Shown: positions 9,501 to 20,169 of the stretch, in pieces
Numbering within the stretch: position 1 is the stretch's first letter
How the letters are laid out: every line of letters begins with the position of its first letter
Assembly (NCBI GenBank): GCA_037693485.1
Contig: CM075348.1
Coordinates: 123,019,609-123,083,608, forward strand
DNA: 64,000 nt
Source: Kitagawia praeruptora
Lineage: Eukaryota; Streptophyta; Magnoliopsida; Apiales; Apiaceae
Direction of reading: 5' to 3'
Notes under the pieces: model-generated
What the model saw: the letters and a program-made list of their open reading frames with translations, nothing else
Told to the model about the DNA's origin: nothing
Database searches by the model: none
Made by a program: the position numbers and the translations under genes

Positions 9501-11931
9501 TCTCGAATGTCCTTTGCCATGGAGTAGCATCAAGAAGTAGCAGTTGCTCATCTATCTCATCTTCTTCCAATAAAGAATCACTAATCAGTGCTTTTTCCAA
9601 TGTGTCCTTCAAGAGCAGATGCTCAATTTTTGATTGCACTGCTGACTCCACCAAATCTATCTTCAAACATTGTTCTTCTTCAGTTGGAAACTTCATAGCC
9701 TTGAAAACATTGAAGATGACATTTTGATCATGCACCCTCATCGTAAGTTCCCCTTTTTGCACGTCGATCAAGGTTTGCCCCGTGGCCAAGAATGGTCTCC
9801 CAAGAATGATAGGGATTTTCTTATCTTCTTCAAAATCAAGTATGACGAAATCCGCTGGAAAGATGAGTTTGTCCACTTTCACCAGAACATCTTCTACAAT
9901 TCCTCGAGGGTAGGTAATTGAACGATCAGCTAACTGGAGTGACATGTTGGTAGGCTTAGGCTCCGGAAGACCAAGTTGCAAGAAAACCGAATAGGGCATG
10001 AGGTTGATGCTTGCCCCTAAATCACACAAACACTTGTCAAAAGACAAATTTCCAATGATGCACGGTATGGTAAAACTCCCCGAATCCTTCAGCTTAGGTG
10101 GCAACTTTTGTTGCAAAACAGCACTGCACTCCTCCGTCAAAGCGACGGTCTCTAACTCCTCGAGTTTCAATTTCCTCGAAAGTATGCCCTTCATGAACTT
10201 GGCATAACTTGGCATTTGTTCAAGTGCTTCAGCAAATGGTAGATTTATGTGCAACTTTTTGAACACTTCCAAGAACTTTGCGAATTGCTTATCAAACTTC
10301 TGTTTCTGAAGCCTTTTAGGGAATGGCGGAGGTGGATAAACTTCCTTGCTAGCTTCCGTAATTTCTGAACCTGTTTTCCCATCTGACTTCTCCTTTCCTT
10401 CCTCACCTGATGCCTTCTGAATGACCGGGAGAGCTGAATTAGAAGACTGGATAGACCCCTCAGACGCGCCCACGTCCAAATCACTGTTCACAGCATTTTC
10501 AAGTTCTTCGTTAAACTGCTTTTTGACTCCCAGATCGTCTGTAACCTTTCCAGAACGTAACGTAACAGCATGAATCTGTTCCTTGACCTCCTTTTTACCC
10601 ATATTTGCTTCCGTGTCACTAGGTAATTGCCCTTGAGGTCTGTTCAAAAGAGCATTGGCCAGTTGGCCCATTTGATTTTCAAGAGTTTTCAGAGATGCTG
10701 CTTGACTCTTGTACATCATTCGCAATTCTTCCATTTCTGACTTCTCATTAGATTGCACATGACTTCCTGGTTGTTGTTGATGAAATCCAGGTGGATTGTA
10801 TGGTGGCCTTTGGGCATAGGGTTGTTGATAACCCAAATTGTTGAACTGCCTTGCACTATACTGCTGACCCTGAGATGGTTGTTGCATAGCATTCTGATTG
10901 TTGCTCCAACTGAAGTTAGGATGATTCCTATTGTTGGGATGATATGTATTAGGAGCAGGTTGTGAAGGCCTCTGATAATTGCTGACAAACTGTGCCGACT
11001 CACTAGAAATTGCACATTGATTAGTGTCATGAGCCCCCGCACACAATTCACAGACCATGGCGACTTGTTGAACCCCCACCTTAGCCAATGAATCCACTTT
11101 CATGGTTAGAGCTTGTAGCTGGGCTGCTATAGCCGTTGTGGCATCCATTTCAAGTACACCTGCAACCTTACCTTGTGGAATGCGCTGTGTCGGATTCTGA
11201 TACTCGTTTGCAGCCATCATTTCAATCAAGTCATAGGCCTCTTCATAGCTTTTGGCCCACAGAGCTCCTCCAGATGCAGCATCAAGCATTGCTCGAGAAT
11301 GACTTAACCCATTGTAGAAGCTATTGATGACCATCCAATTTGGCATCCCATGATGAGGACATTTCCGGAGCATCTCCTTGTACCTTTCCCAAGCTTCACA
11401 CAGTGATTCACCAGAATGCTGACTAAATTGTGTAAGAGCATTCCTCATGGCAGCAGTCTTTGCCATAGGAAAGAATTTAGTCAAGAACTTTTGTGCCAGA
11501 TCTTCCCATGTAGTGATGGAACCTGCTGGAAGTGAATGCAACCAGCTTTTTGCTTTGTCTCTCAAAGAGAATGGAAACAACCTTAGCTTGATAGCGTCCT
11601 CAGAAACTCCGTTGGTTTTGAACGTGTCACAGATCTCAATGAAGTCCCTGATATGCATGTTAGGATCCTCAACAGATGAACCCCCAAACTGGACTGAGTT
11701 CTGGACCATTTGGATCGTGCCCGGCTTGATCTCAAAATTATTTGCAGCAATAGCCGGCCGCACAATACTCGATTGAATATCATCAATCTTGGGCTGAGAA
11801 TATTCCTTCAGCGCCTTGTTATCTGCCATTTCTCCAGTAACTTCCAACTCTTCTTCACTGTCTTCCACTAATTCCTCTTCGTGCTTCTCTTCTTCCAGAT
11901 TTTCTTTACGAGCTTGAGATCGAGTAAGCAT
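6517..11931 (-). CDS. gag-pol: Athila gag-pol polyprotein, uninterrupted
   Basis: One open frame of 1804 codons encodes the capsid protein and the replication enzymes. Approximate residue positions: acidic N-terminus (1-50); capsid domain (80-240; IRDFIEICDTF, SLRDKAKSWLHSLPAGSITTW, KFFP, CPHHGMPNW); CX2CX3HX4C knuckle CELCAGAHDTNQC near 300; gag tail (ENQMGQLANALLNRPQGQLP) near 430; aspartic protease with DLGASINLMPYSVF near 638; reverse transcriptase with the catalytic FMDDF near 1080; RNase H (CDASDYAVGAVLGQ) near 1237; integrase HHCC finger (1445-1485); catalytic core with DFMGPF, SDEGTHF and the E in NGQAEVSNREIK (1510-1615). I see no chromodomain after the integrase, as expected for Athila. 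All key residues that I can check are present, so the product may be active. The protease is cleaved from the polyprotein in this family; no separate frame is seen. Confidence 0.95.
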   Translation of the reverse strand: MLTRSQARKENLEEEKHEEELVEDSEEELEVTGEMADNKALKEYSQPKIDDIQSSIVRPAIAANNFEIKPGTIQMVQNSVQFGGSSVEDPNMHIRDFIEICDTFKTNGVSEDAIKLRLFPFSLRDKAKSWLHSLPAGSITTWEDLAQKFLTKFFPMAKTAAMRNALTQFSQHSGESLCEAWERYKEMLRKCPHHGMPNWMVINSFYNGLSHSRAMLDAASGGALWAKSYEEAYDLIEMMAANEYQNPTQRIPQGKVAGVLEMDATTAIAAQLQALTMKVDSLAKVGVQQVAMVCELCAGAHDTNQCAISSESAQFVSNYQRPSQPAPNTYHPNNRNHPNFSWSNNQNAMQQPSQGQQYSARQFNNLGYQQPYAQRPPYNPPGFHQQQPGSHVQSNEKSEMEELRMMYKSQAASLKTLENQMGQLANALLNRPQGQLPSDTEANMGKKEVKEQIHAVTLRSGKVTDDLGVKKQFNEELENAVNSDLDVGASEGSIQSSNSALPVIQKASGEEGKEKSDGKTGSEITEASKEVYPPPPFPKRLQKQKFDKQFAKFLEVFKKLHINLPFAEALEQMPSYAKFMKGILSRKLKLEELETVALTEECSAVLQQKLPPKLKDSGSFTIPCIIGNLSFDKCLCDLGASINLMPYSVFLQLGLPEPKPTNMSLQLADRSITYPRGIVEDVLVKVDKLIFPADFVILDFEEDKKIPIILGRPFLATGQTLIDVQKGELTMRVHDQNVIFNVFKAMKFPTEEEQCLKIDLVESAVQSKIEHLLLKDTLEKALISDSLLEEDEIDEQLLLLDATPWQRTFERPVESLGLSELKGSHQRLKPSIEEAPTLELKPLPDHLRYASLGESSTLPVIIAANLSDSEEDKLLRVLREFKSAIGWTIADIKGISPAYCQHKIPLEEGSKPTVEHQRRLNPIMKEVVKKEIIKWLDAGIIYPISDSSWVSPVQCVTKKGGMTVITNEKNELISTRTVTGWRICMDYRKLNKATRKDHFPLPFIDQMLDRLAGQEYYCLLDGYSGYNQICIAPEDQEKTTFTCPFGTFAFRRVSFGLCGAPATFQRCMMAIFSDMIGKTVEVFMDDFSVIGLSFDECLKNLGAVLKRCVETNLVLNWEKCHFMVQEGTILGHKVSRRGLEVDRAKIETIENLPPPNSVRGIRSFLGHAGFYRRFIKDFSKISKPLCKLLEKDVPFKFDEECLTAFETLKKKLVSTPVIIAPDWSEPFAMMCDASDYAVGAVLGQKKDKVFHVIYYASKTLNDAQLNYTTTEKELLAIVYGFEKFRSYLLGTKVMVYTDHAAIRYLLSKKDSKPRLIRWVLLLQEFDVEIKDRKGTENQVADHLSRLEDFGKSSRDGTIINEFFPDEQLFRVQEEEPWYADIVNFLVSQVIPSEFSYAQRKKFLHEVKWYRWDEPYLFKQGADQILRRCVPYSKTEAILRDYHATTYGGHYGGEKTATRILQAGFYWPSLFKDAHQNVLRCDRCQRVGNISRRDEMPLNVMFEVEIFDVWGIDFMGPFISSCNNQYILLAVDYVSKWVEVKALPTNDAQVVLNFLQKNIFTRFGTPRVIISDEGTHFCNRKFTNLMARYNINHRVATAYHPQTNGQAEVSNREIKHILEKVVSPSRKDWSLKLDEATWAYRTAYKTPLGMSPYQLVYGKACHLPAELEHKACWALKKLNFDLTAAGEKRMVQLHEMDEFRLQAYENNKLYKEKVKRWHDRRLVNKVFVPGQPVLLLNSRLRLFPGKLKSRWSGPFVVKTVFPHGAVEIFEKSPDQSFKVNGQRLKPYFGEVSNRGAETAVLAITK

Positions 11932-12049
11932 ACACGCTCAAGATAGTACCTGAGAAACCCCAAAGTAAATGAGTGAGAAAAACGTATGAGTCAGTGAATT
12001 TAATCCAAATTGATGACAAGATCATAAACTAAACAAACAATGAACCGAG

Positions 12050-12067
12050 TCCCCGGCAGCGGCGCCA
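12050..12067 (-). promoter_or_regulatory. Athila primer-binding site, tRNA-Asp type
   Basis: In sense orientation TGGCGCCGCTGCCGGGGA lies six bases (AGTTTT) after the 5' LTR. It matches the complement of the plant tRNA-Asp 3' end at 17 of 18 positions; the C at position 9 is the mismatch. Element D has the identical site and identical spacer. Confidence 0.9.
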
Positions 12068-12073
12068 AAAACT

Positions 12074-13723
12074 TGTTCGCACTTATTCACGCAAGAGAAC
12101 GTGGTCAACAAGTAATATAGGATAAATAGGATTCGTTCCCACAGAGACTCAAATTGTTCGTTATGTTCACTTATGCACCAGCTTATGATTTACACTCACT
12201 GCCAAGACAATCACAAATTTGGTTTTGCTTAACTAATGATTAAATATCAACTATGCCAATTACGAGGAAATTACTTAACGATTAACTTATAATAAACAGA
12301 CATGGGATTTCAATTTCATTTACCACTTCATCTAGAATCTTATGCCCTTTAGCCTAGCATGTGACCGAGTTGATTACTGATTAGATGCACTAAACTGATA
12401 CACACCAACTTTCGTTGTGCATATACCATCCTACTGATCATCCACAATTGATAGAAGTCAAGTAGTCACCAAATATGTGTAGTTCCTATATGTCTATAGC
12501 AATTGAACACATACCGGTTAAAAATCAAGCATCCATTAAACCACATAGTCAATGCAAGACGGTTAGAATTGCACCACAAATTTATACATGTTCTTCACAT
12601 GCAAAAACCTATGCTAGCATGAATTGTTCTAAACCCTAGATCCACTTTCGCATTCACTAAGATTAAACAAACAATTACAAGTGTTCGCGACTCACTTATA
12701 ACGAGTAAGCATAATCATACTAGACAATCAATACAATCAATCACACACCAAGGCATAAATAACACTCAATTACTAGAATCCATAGAAAAATCCATTAAAA
12801 CCCCATGATAACGAATTAGCCCATAATTGACCTAATTGTCATCATGGGTTCTATGGAAAACATAATTCTAAAATAAGCAAGTAAATATGGAAGAAGAAAT
12901 AAGGTTTAGAAATAAATCCCCAAAAATAGAAGAGTACAAAGGTTCCAAAGAATAATCCTTGCTTGTCACTAGCTTGGAGAATTTCCTTGAAGAAATGTTC
13001 TTGAAATCTAGATGAAAAGTGTTGATAGTCGCTAAGAAAAACTAAGAACAACCATAGATAATGTTTTTAGGTCTCCAATAATACATATAAAGATGCCCTA
13101 ATAAAAATAGGCCCAAAACCATCTTGACCCGGTATAAGGCAACAGAATTCTGCCCAAAATCACCACACAGTGCCATGGCGCCTCATCTCGCGCCACTGCG
13201 CCTAGACCAAGCGCAACAACGCTCCACAACTGCGCAACAGCGCTAGCCAACCCCTGGAACACACCCCCTCGAGCGCCATAGCTCCTCGCGCGGGCGCTAC
13301 TGCGCCTCTTCTCGCACAAGCCCCGCGCAGCTGCGCCCAAAACCCCGCGCAACGGCGCTCGAATGCTCCTGGCTTCCATCCGCGCGCGCAATGGCGCCCA
13401 ACACCTGCGCAATGGCGCCCAACGGCTCCTGAAATGTCTAAGCTGCATGCTGTTGCCCTCCTGGACCTCTCCTTTTAATTTTGCTTTAGCTCTCCCACTT
13501 AGCAACAATCATTCCACAATTCTTGCACTTTGAATCACTTTTCTTCACACATCTAAAAATTCATTTCACACCACCCAAATCACCATTTTAGCACCATAAT
13601 AACTTCATGACACAACCTACACAATTTACACAAAAACGTATCAAATGACAACGAAACTTGAGAACATGCAAACGATTAAAGTCCAAACGGAAGGTAAATA
13701 GTGGATATAAAATCCACTTATCA
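12074..13723 (-). repeat. Athila 5' LTR
   Basis: 1650 bp, with the same ends as the 3' LTR. The GCGC array occupies 13166-13445. In the sense direction it lies upstream of a TATA-like run (TTTATATGTATTATTGG near 13078-13096), compatible with a U3 enhancer followed by a core promoter. The transcription start is not determinable from sequence alone. Confidence 0.95.
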
Positions 13724-13728
13724 GTTTC

Positions 13729-15261
13729 CATTTTTATCCTTTTTATTCTTGAAAACCCAGCGAGTACCAATGACTGTGACATCTTTTGGAGGTGGTACAA
13801 GTTCCCACACATTACAACGTTCGAATTGGTTAAGTTCCTCTTGCATTGCTATTGACCATTGTTCACTTTCCACTGCTTCTTGAGCATTTTTGGGCTCGAA
13901 TTTAGCTACAAAAACATAGAATGCACAAAAGTTTCTAACCCTGCTTCGAGTAGTGATTCCTTGATTTAAATCTGAGTGAAGATTGTCTGGAGGATGATTC
14001 TTCACAACTCTGGATGATTTAGGAAGATTTATTCGACTAATTTCTTCTTCATTTGAATTTTCTGATTGATAAGGAATTTCTGAAGAGTTCCTTTCAGTTC
14101 CAGAAGATGGATTATCAGATGCTTCAGAAAACTCAGGAGATGATTGAGAGAAAGTGGAATTCCTTTGAGGTGTCTCCTGTTCTGTTAAAGAATGAGGCAG
14201 TTCCTTTTCAGAGAGAGACTGTCCCTTTTCAGATTGAGACTGTCTCTTTCCAGATTGAGACTGATCCTTTTGAACATGAGAATCATCATCTGCAAAAACT
14301 TCCCAACCTTTGGCTAGATCAAGATTAGACTCATTGAAAGTAATATTAATAGATTCTTCTACTTTATTCTTATCAGGATTATAAACACGACATGCCTTAC
14401 TCGAAGTGGAGTAACCCAAGAATATACCTTCAGTAGCACGGGGATCAAACTTCCCACGATTTGGCTGAGTATCTAGAATAAAGCATTTAGATCCAAAAAC
14501 TCGAAAATAACTAATGTTAGGATTTTTATTCTTAAGCAATTCATACAGAGTTTTCAACAAGATAGGACGAATTAATACTCTATTAAGTACATAACAAGAA
14601 GTATTTACCGCTTCTGCCCAGAACTTTCGAGGCAACTTACTCTCATGAAGCAAAGTCCTAGCAGTTTCTTGTAGTGTTCTATTCTTGTGTTCAACTACTC
14701 TGTTCTGTTGAGGAGTACGTGGAGCAGAGAATTCAATATGCCTCTGGCCTTGCAATAAGTAACAAAGTCTTTCTCGAATTCTCCACCATGATCACTCCTG
14801 ATAGTTCTCAGCTTCTTGGAGTACTTAGTTTCCAGGTTAGAAATTAAATCTTGAAATTCACTAAAAGCTTCATCCTTAGTACGAAGAAACAGTACCCAAG
14901 TGAATCGAGAAAAATCATCAACTATAACAAAAGCATATTTCTTACCTCCAAGACTTACATACCTTTCAGGTCCAAATAAGTCGAGATGCAACAACTGCAA
15001 TGAATCGGTTGTAGACACCTAATTTTTGGCTTTGAAAGATGTCTTGACTTGCTTTCCTAATTGACAAGCAGAACAAGGCTCTGTCTTTTTATATTTGAGC
15101 TTAGGCAGACCTTTGACCAGACCACGAGATGAAATTTTCTTTAAGAGATCCATATGAACATGGCCAAGTCTTCTGTGCCATAGATGCCGCTGTTCTTGAA
15201 TTGAAGCTAGACATACTTCTTCCTGTTACTCATCAAAATTTAACACAAAGATATTTCCTTT
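13729..15261 (-). pseudogene. Copia-1 integrase and RT N-terminus relic
   Basis: Two overlapping frames carry the copia integrase. The piece at 14695-15018 has LLHLDLFGPERYVSLGGKKY, FVIVDDFSRFTWV and RSDHGGEFE (first two catalytic acids). The piece at 13721-14755 has FSAPRTPQQNRVVEHKNRTL, where the usual catalytic E of the VVERKNR box is shifted in context to VVEHKNR, then FWAEAV, the FGSKCF region and the RT lead-in WELVPPPKDVTVIGTRWVFK. Upstream, at about 15019-15240, the GAG-pre-integrase segment (HLWHRRLGHVHMDLLKK and a CSACQLGK finger remnant) is separated by a TAG stop. A frameshift divides the integrase near 14720-14755. Not functional. Confidence 0.9.
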
Positions 15262-15848
15262 TCATTTGGCTACTAAGGGAGTCTCATTATAGTTAGTACC
15301 AATAAAGCACATATTTTTATCAAAATTAACACTATGACCAGAATCTGTGAGTTGACTAACACTAATGGGATTGTATTTAAGACCATCAACCAATCTTACA
15401 TCATTAATAGAGAATTTTTCATTACCTATGGTGCCTTTTCCAATAATCCTTACCGTATTAGAATCACCCAAGGTAACTAACCCTCCATCTGAAGCAATTA
15501 GAGATAGGAATTTCGACTTGTCTCCTGTCATATGACGAGAGCAACCACTGTCTATGATCCACTTATTCTTTGGAACGTGAACCTTTAAGCACACCTGCAA
15601 AACATATATATATTCATGTCTTAGGTACCCACCTTGATTTGGGTCCTGCACTGTTAGTGTCTATGATATTATATAAATGTCTTTCTGTTTTCTTAATCCA
15701 AATTTGAGCAGTGTTAGAAGAATCATGCATATACGAATGATATGGTTTAGCAGTTTGACCTTTAATATGACAAAATTTGAATTCTGCTGAGATATGTCCC
15801 CTTTTTCCGCAATCCTTGCATTTCTCATACGGCATACTGTACTTCATA
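15262..15848 (-). pseudogene. Copia-1 protease and late gag relic
   Basis: The frame at 15262-15651 contains the copia protease active site WIIDSGCSRHMTGDKSKF, followed by VTLGDSNTVRIIGKGTIG and the LKYNPISVSQL segment that leads into the pre-integrase region. The frame at 15614-15847 holds a degenerate CCHC-like knuckle (KCKDCGKRGHISAEFKFC) and the end of gag. The two frames overlap, so there is a shift. The solo LTR at 15854 separates this piece from the rest of gag at 20170-21722. Confidence 0.85.
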
Positions 15849-16620
15849 GTAGTTGTGACACCCCCAGATCCGGGGTCAGAGATCTAGGCATTCACGATCC
15901 ATTTTCCATTGATAACATACCTGTTCTTGCTCATGATGAATATAAAATACTACCGACCCAACAATAATCTCACATACACACTCACACACACTTACAGGTT
16001 AGTGTCTCAGAAACGTCATACAAATAAATTAAATAGGAGTAAAGGTTTTAGAGTTATTATAGACCAGATTAAATAGAGTTTACGCCACTAACAAAAACTT
16101 CAACTTGAAGCTACGTTAGCGACTTGAATGTTTAATACAGTACACTTCTTTACACAGGTCATGCTTATAGATAAAACGTACTTCCAAAAGTTGCAAACTA
16201 ATCCGGCTAATGGGGCCTACCGGTGCGATCACAGCTGCTGCTCGGGCATTAGTCACTTGCTTGCACATTGTTTGACGGGTTCTAACCATCTCTCTTAGCT
16301 GTTGTGTTTATAAAATTGAAAACAAGCAAGTGTGAGCAACTATAGCTTAGCAAGATATATAGGTTTTTAGCAGTATGAAGATATTTTGTTCGAGTTATAA
16401 AGTGTAAATCTTAATAGTTGCAAAATTATTGAAGCAACTTTCGTCTTTTGAAATAATCTTAAAATACACTACACGTGCCATTATCTTCCAAAATAATCTC
16501 GTAGTTCTAGATACTGCATAAAAATCATTATCCTTTTCATCAAAATGACACTTTCGGCAACTTGGCACTTAGGTCTAAGATGCAGTGTCTAAGTATTTTT
16601 CCAAAGTAGAGGAATGGGAC

Positions 16621-16842
16621 TTATAAGAAAACATAAGAACATGACAAGAATTGACGATGATCAGTCGTCATCTCCAAGTCCAATAATATGCGGGTCTTCT
16701 CTACTAGTAGAAGGATAAAAACTACATTCGTAATTACCCTTGAGTGAAAACTACATCCGTAATCACCCTTGATGAAAACTACATTCGTAATCATTTTTCG
16801 GCAGCACATTGGCCGGAATAAATGATGGACCGCCTGGCTCAC
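16621..16842 (-). other. Short open frame in the solo LTR, shared with Tekay-B LTRs
   Basis: 73 codons beginning MSQAVHHLFRP, in sense orientation. The Tekay-B LTRs have 111 codons beginning MSQAVHQLLFRP at 44442-44777 and 53759-54094. A 3-base length difference leaves the frame unchanged. It covers the 27-bp repeat and may be only a reflection of nucleotide conservation. Confidence 0.3.
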
Positions 16843-17390
16843 GACCGCTTACACGAAAAATAAGATCGCTCATCAACGATCCCTCACCGCCAGAGTCCCC
16901 TTTTTCTTTTCGTAAGAAATCATCTTGAAGGAAAAATGAGTAATTGAAGTCCGACTTCTATCGATCGGTAATTTCGTGAAATCATGCTCAAGTGAATAAA
17001 ACCTGACCGGGGGTTTTCGAAAATATTTTGAGTTCAAAAGAATTCGAGTTTAAAAATGCTCGAGGTATCTTGGATTAATTCTATTTTTAAAATAATAAAT
17101 AATTAATAATATTTTGAGATCTAATATTAAGTAATTAATAATAATTAATTAATTAAAATAATCTTTAATCCAAGATAAATATTTTTGAATATTTTTGTGA
17201 TAACATATCATTAATAATTAATAATAAGAATCCGATATTCCCAGAATAACTATTCGGGTTTTTCGCAATTTAGTAACGATAAGATAATACACCGCTCCCC
17301 GGTCAAAATATGCTTGGACCAATACGACCTCTATTGCTAGAGTCGTTGTTCGAAGAAAAAACTTTCTATACTAAAGTTCGAGCATTCACA

Positions 17391-17393
<3 letters not shown>

Positions 17394-17445
<52 letters not shown>
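17394..17445. repeat. (TA)n microsatellite
   Basis: About 26 uninterrupted TA units inside the solo LTR. Confidence 0.95.
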
Positions 17446-17451
<6 letters not shown>

Positions 17452-17483
17452 CAATCTTGACATAAATTTCTTTTTATTTAAAC

Positions 17484-18862
17484 AACATGCATAAAATATA
17501 TTACGCGCAAAATCCATAAACACAACAGTGCAATCTTTATGTATAAGTTTCGAAAAGTAAACTTGCCTTGATAAGGTAGGGGTGGTCGAACTCTCGGAGC
17601 GGAACGACGATCTATAATTATACAATATTCGCCCGTTAGTACTTTAGTAATATTACTTAATCATAATGTTTTTAAAGAATACACGGCTATTTTAGTGACT
17701 CTATAATTTAACCTACTAACCCTACTATCAGTCCACATTACTACACCATTACACTTGTTAATTATTCGACTCGAAATAATTACCAAACTCGAACCAAAAT
17801 GACGTACTTTCAAAACTATACTAAACTAACTACTTAAGTGGTTTTTCACTTGCGCGTGCTAAGTTCGCATATTTATATAAAATTGAAAAATCAAGTTTTT
17901 AATCCAATTCTTTTTCCCTTGCCTTATTTACAGTCCAAGCCACTTATCAAAATTTTTCTAGAATTCTTAACATCATTTAAGTACCCCTTTGTTTGTCTAG
18001 AAGGGTGTTCAATTCTGCAGTCGAGTTTTCATGTGCGGGTCCGACTTAAACATTTTTATTAAATCGAAAATTAAACCCTTTTACTTCAAATTTTTACAGA
18101 GCCTTCAAAACTAACTAAGCTACCTTCTGTAAAAATTTCATAATATTTTCTTGAAGCTTTATACCTTTCTTGAAGCTTTATACCTTTATACCTTTAACAT
18201 GCATAAAATATATTACGCGCAAAATCCATAAACACAACAGTGCAATCTTTATGTTTAAGTTTCGAAAAGTAAACTTGCCTTGATAAGGTAGGGGTGGTCA
18301 AACTCTCGGAGCGGAACGACGATCTATAATTATACAATATTCGCCCGTTAGTACCTTAGTAATATTACTTAATCATAATGTTTTTAAAGAATACACGACT
18401 ATTTTAGTGACTCTATAATTTAACCTACTAACCCTACTATCTGTCCACATTACCACACCATTACACTTGTTAATTATTCGACTCGAAATAATTACCAAAC
18501 TCGAACCAAAATGACGTACTTTCAAAACTATACTAAACTAACTACTTAAGTGGTTTTTCACTTGCGCGTGCTAAGTTCGCATATTTATATAAAATTGAAA
18601 AATCAAGTTTTTAATCCAATTCTTTTTCCCTTGCCTTATTTACAGTCCAAGCCACTTATCAAAAGTTTTCCAGAATTCTTAACATCCTTTAAGTACCCGT
18701 TTGTTTGTCTAGAAGGGTGTTCAATTCTGCAGTCGAGTTTTCATGTGCGGGTCCGACTTAAACATTTTTATTAAATCGAAAATTAAACCTGTTTACTTCA
18801 AATTTTTACAGAGCCTTAACCACTAACTAAGCTACCTTCTGTAAAAATTTCATAATATTTGG
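17484..18862. repeat. Direct duplication of about 667 bp inside the solo LTR (offset 712)
   Basis: 17484-18150 is repeated at 18196-18862 with only scattered substitutions. The 45 bases between the copies contain two units of CTTGAAGCTTTATACCTT, which match sequence about 950 bases further on, near 19115-19140. A plain unequal crossover would not introduce this; template switching during reverse transcription would. Confidence 0.85.
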
Positions 18863-20169
18863 CTATGTTTAATGGGTTCGTTTAGCCTCTCAAAGTTAAC
18901 AGTTTCTGCTCAGGACCACTCTTCACTAATTTGGCCATAACTCACAAACCATAAATCATCTCATAATAAACTTTTTATGTCTAGAAACTAAAAAACAAAA
19001 TCTTTCCAGAAATATATGGTGGGTTTCAAGGAGACAACGTTTGGGGTTCCAAAACCTCAATGTTTGCAAATCTCAAGAATACTAACTATAAAATTTTCAT
19101 GACTAAGAGTGAAGGAGCTTTATACCTTTCTTGAAGCTTTAGTGATCTTGTAAGAGCTTGGTAAACCTTAAGAACACCTTGGTGAGTCTATAAAATCCTT
19201 AATCTCCAAAAATCTAGATAAGAATTTACTTAAGGTTACTATCAATCTCACAACTTCAACATTTTTTTTCTCACCATGCTAAACACTAAATAAAATTAAG
19301 AGAATTTGAACATACCTTAGCGACACTATGAAGGAGCTAGGGATTTAATTTGGTGAATTTAGAATGGGTGGAAGTTGAAGAAAATATTTTTCCTTTCCTT
19401 CCTTGCTTGGTTCGGCCGAATGGTGTACAAGAGGGGAGAGAGAGTTTTTCTTTGCTTGCCTTATGGTTGGTATACAAATATGTGATATGTGTTTGCTTTT
19501 GCAAAAGCCTAGCAGCTGGTAGATAAACTTTCTAAGTCTAAATGGCCTTTATTTCTTGGTGGTCCGTAATTTGTGCAAGCATATTGCTAATCACTTAATT
19601 GGTTTTAATCATTACACTAACTAGTAGTTGGTTTCTAATCATTACAATAACTACAAGTTGGTTCCTACTCATTCCACTAGCTACTAGTTGGCTTGCTCCT
19701 GGACTTGTTACTAAATTGATTAACTACATTGCATGTGTTTACATGGAATTTGCTTGGGTGTCGTGCCAACTTTCTATTTTTCCAATTTTTCATTACTACA
19801 TTTCCATGCAAATCTTAATTAATCCTTGAAATATTCTTTATGTAGAAATTCTCAATTTATTCTCAATATTCCAATCCTTCCACCTCAATATGTCGGTCAT
19901 ACGGAATTTCCAATTTTTATTTCTCTTGGCTTCGTCATCGCTTTCGTATTTATTTATTCCTCGTAAAATGTAGATCGTTAGCGACGTAGGATTTTTCGAA
20001 TTCTGACGACTTTTGCATACACCCATTTTACTTATATAATCTCCATATGAATTCAAAACCTCAATTATTCCATTACTCATAAGTGGGTGGAAATTGCTTT
20101 CCTTACATACCGGAATTATTATTCATTCGGGTCTTTTACAATAAAAAAAATTCGGGTTATTACAGTAGT

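Larger units (their letters stand above)
1573..13723 (-). mobile_element. Athila-lineage Ty3-gypsy retrotransposon, full length (12,151 bp)
   Basis: Complete element on the minus strand. Its two LTRs are 1573-3221 and 12074-13723, both starting TG and ending CA, and the host duplication GTTTC lies at 1568-1572 and 13724-13728. In sense order it has the 5' LTR, a tRNA-Asp primer site, one uninterrupted gag-pol ORF of 1804 codons, a pol-env spacer with GCGC repeats, an env-position ORF, a conserved hairpin with a purine tract, a long A/G tract and the 3' LTR. The LTRs differ at about seven positions by eye, so insertion was recent. Gag (DPNMHIRDFIEICDTFKTNG) and the tRNA-Asp primer site fit Athila rather than the chromoviruses. 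It may be capable of autonomous movement. Confidence 0.95.
15854..20164 (-). mobile_element. Solo LTR of a Tekay/Del-like gypsy family (4,311 bp)
   Basis: It starts TGTGACACCCCCAGATCCGG, ends GGGTTATTACA, and is flanked by the exact duplication GTAGT (15849-15853 and 20165-20169). It has no internal coding region, primer site or purine tract. The start resembles the Tekay-B and Tekay-C LTR starts and the complement of the Tekay-A LTR end, so sense is minus. It shares with Tekay-B the 27-bp repeats AACTACATCCGTAATCACCC and the CCGCTCCCCGGTC block. It was probably formed by recombination between the two LTRs of a full element. Its excess length over the 3.7-kb Tekay-B LTR is explained by an internal duplication (17484-18862). 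Confidence 0.9.

Noticed and set aside
15854..20164. A full-length small element with two LTRs (because of the 667-bp direct repeats)
   Set aside because: The direct repeats are internal, not at the ends. The target duplication flanks the whole 4.3 kb, and no primer site or purine tract is found between the repeats.
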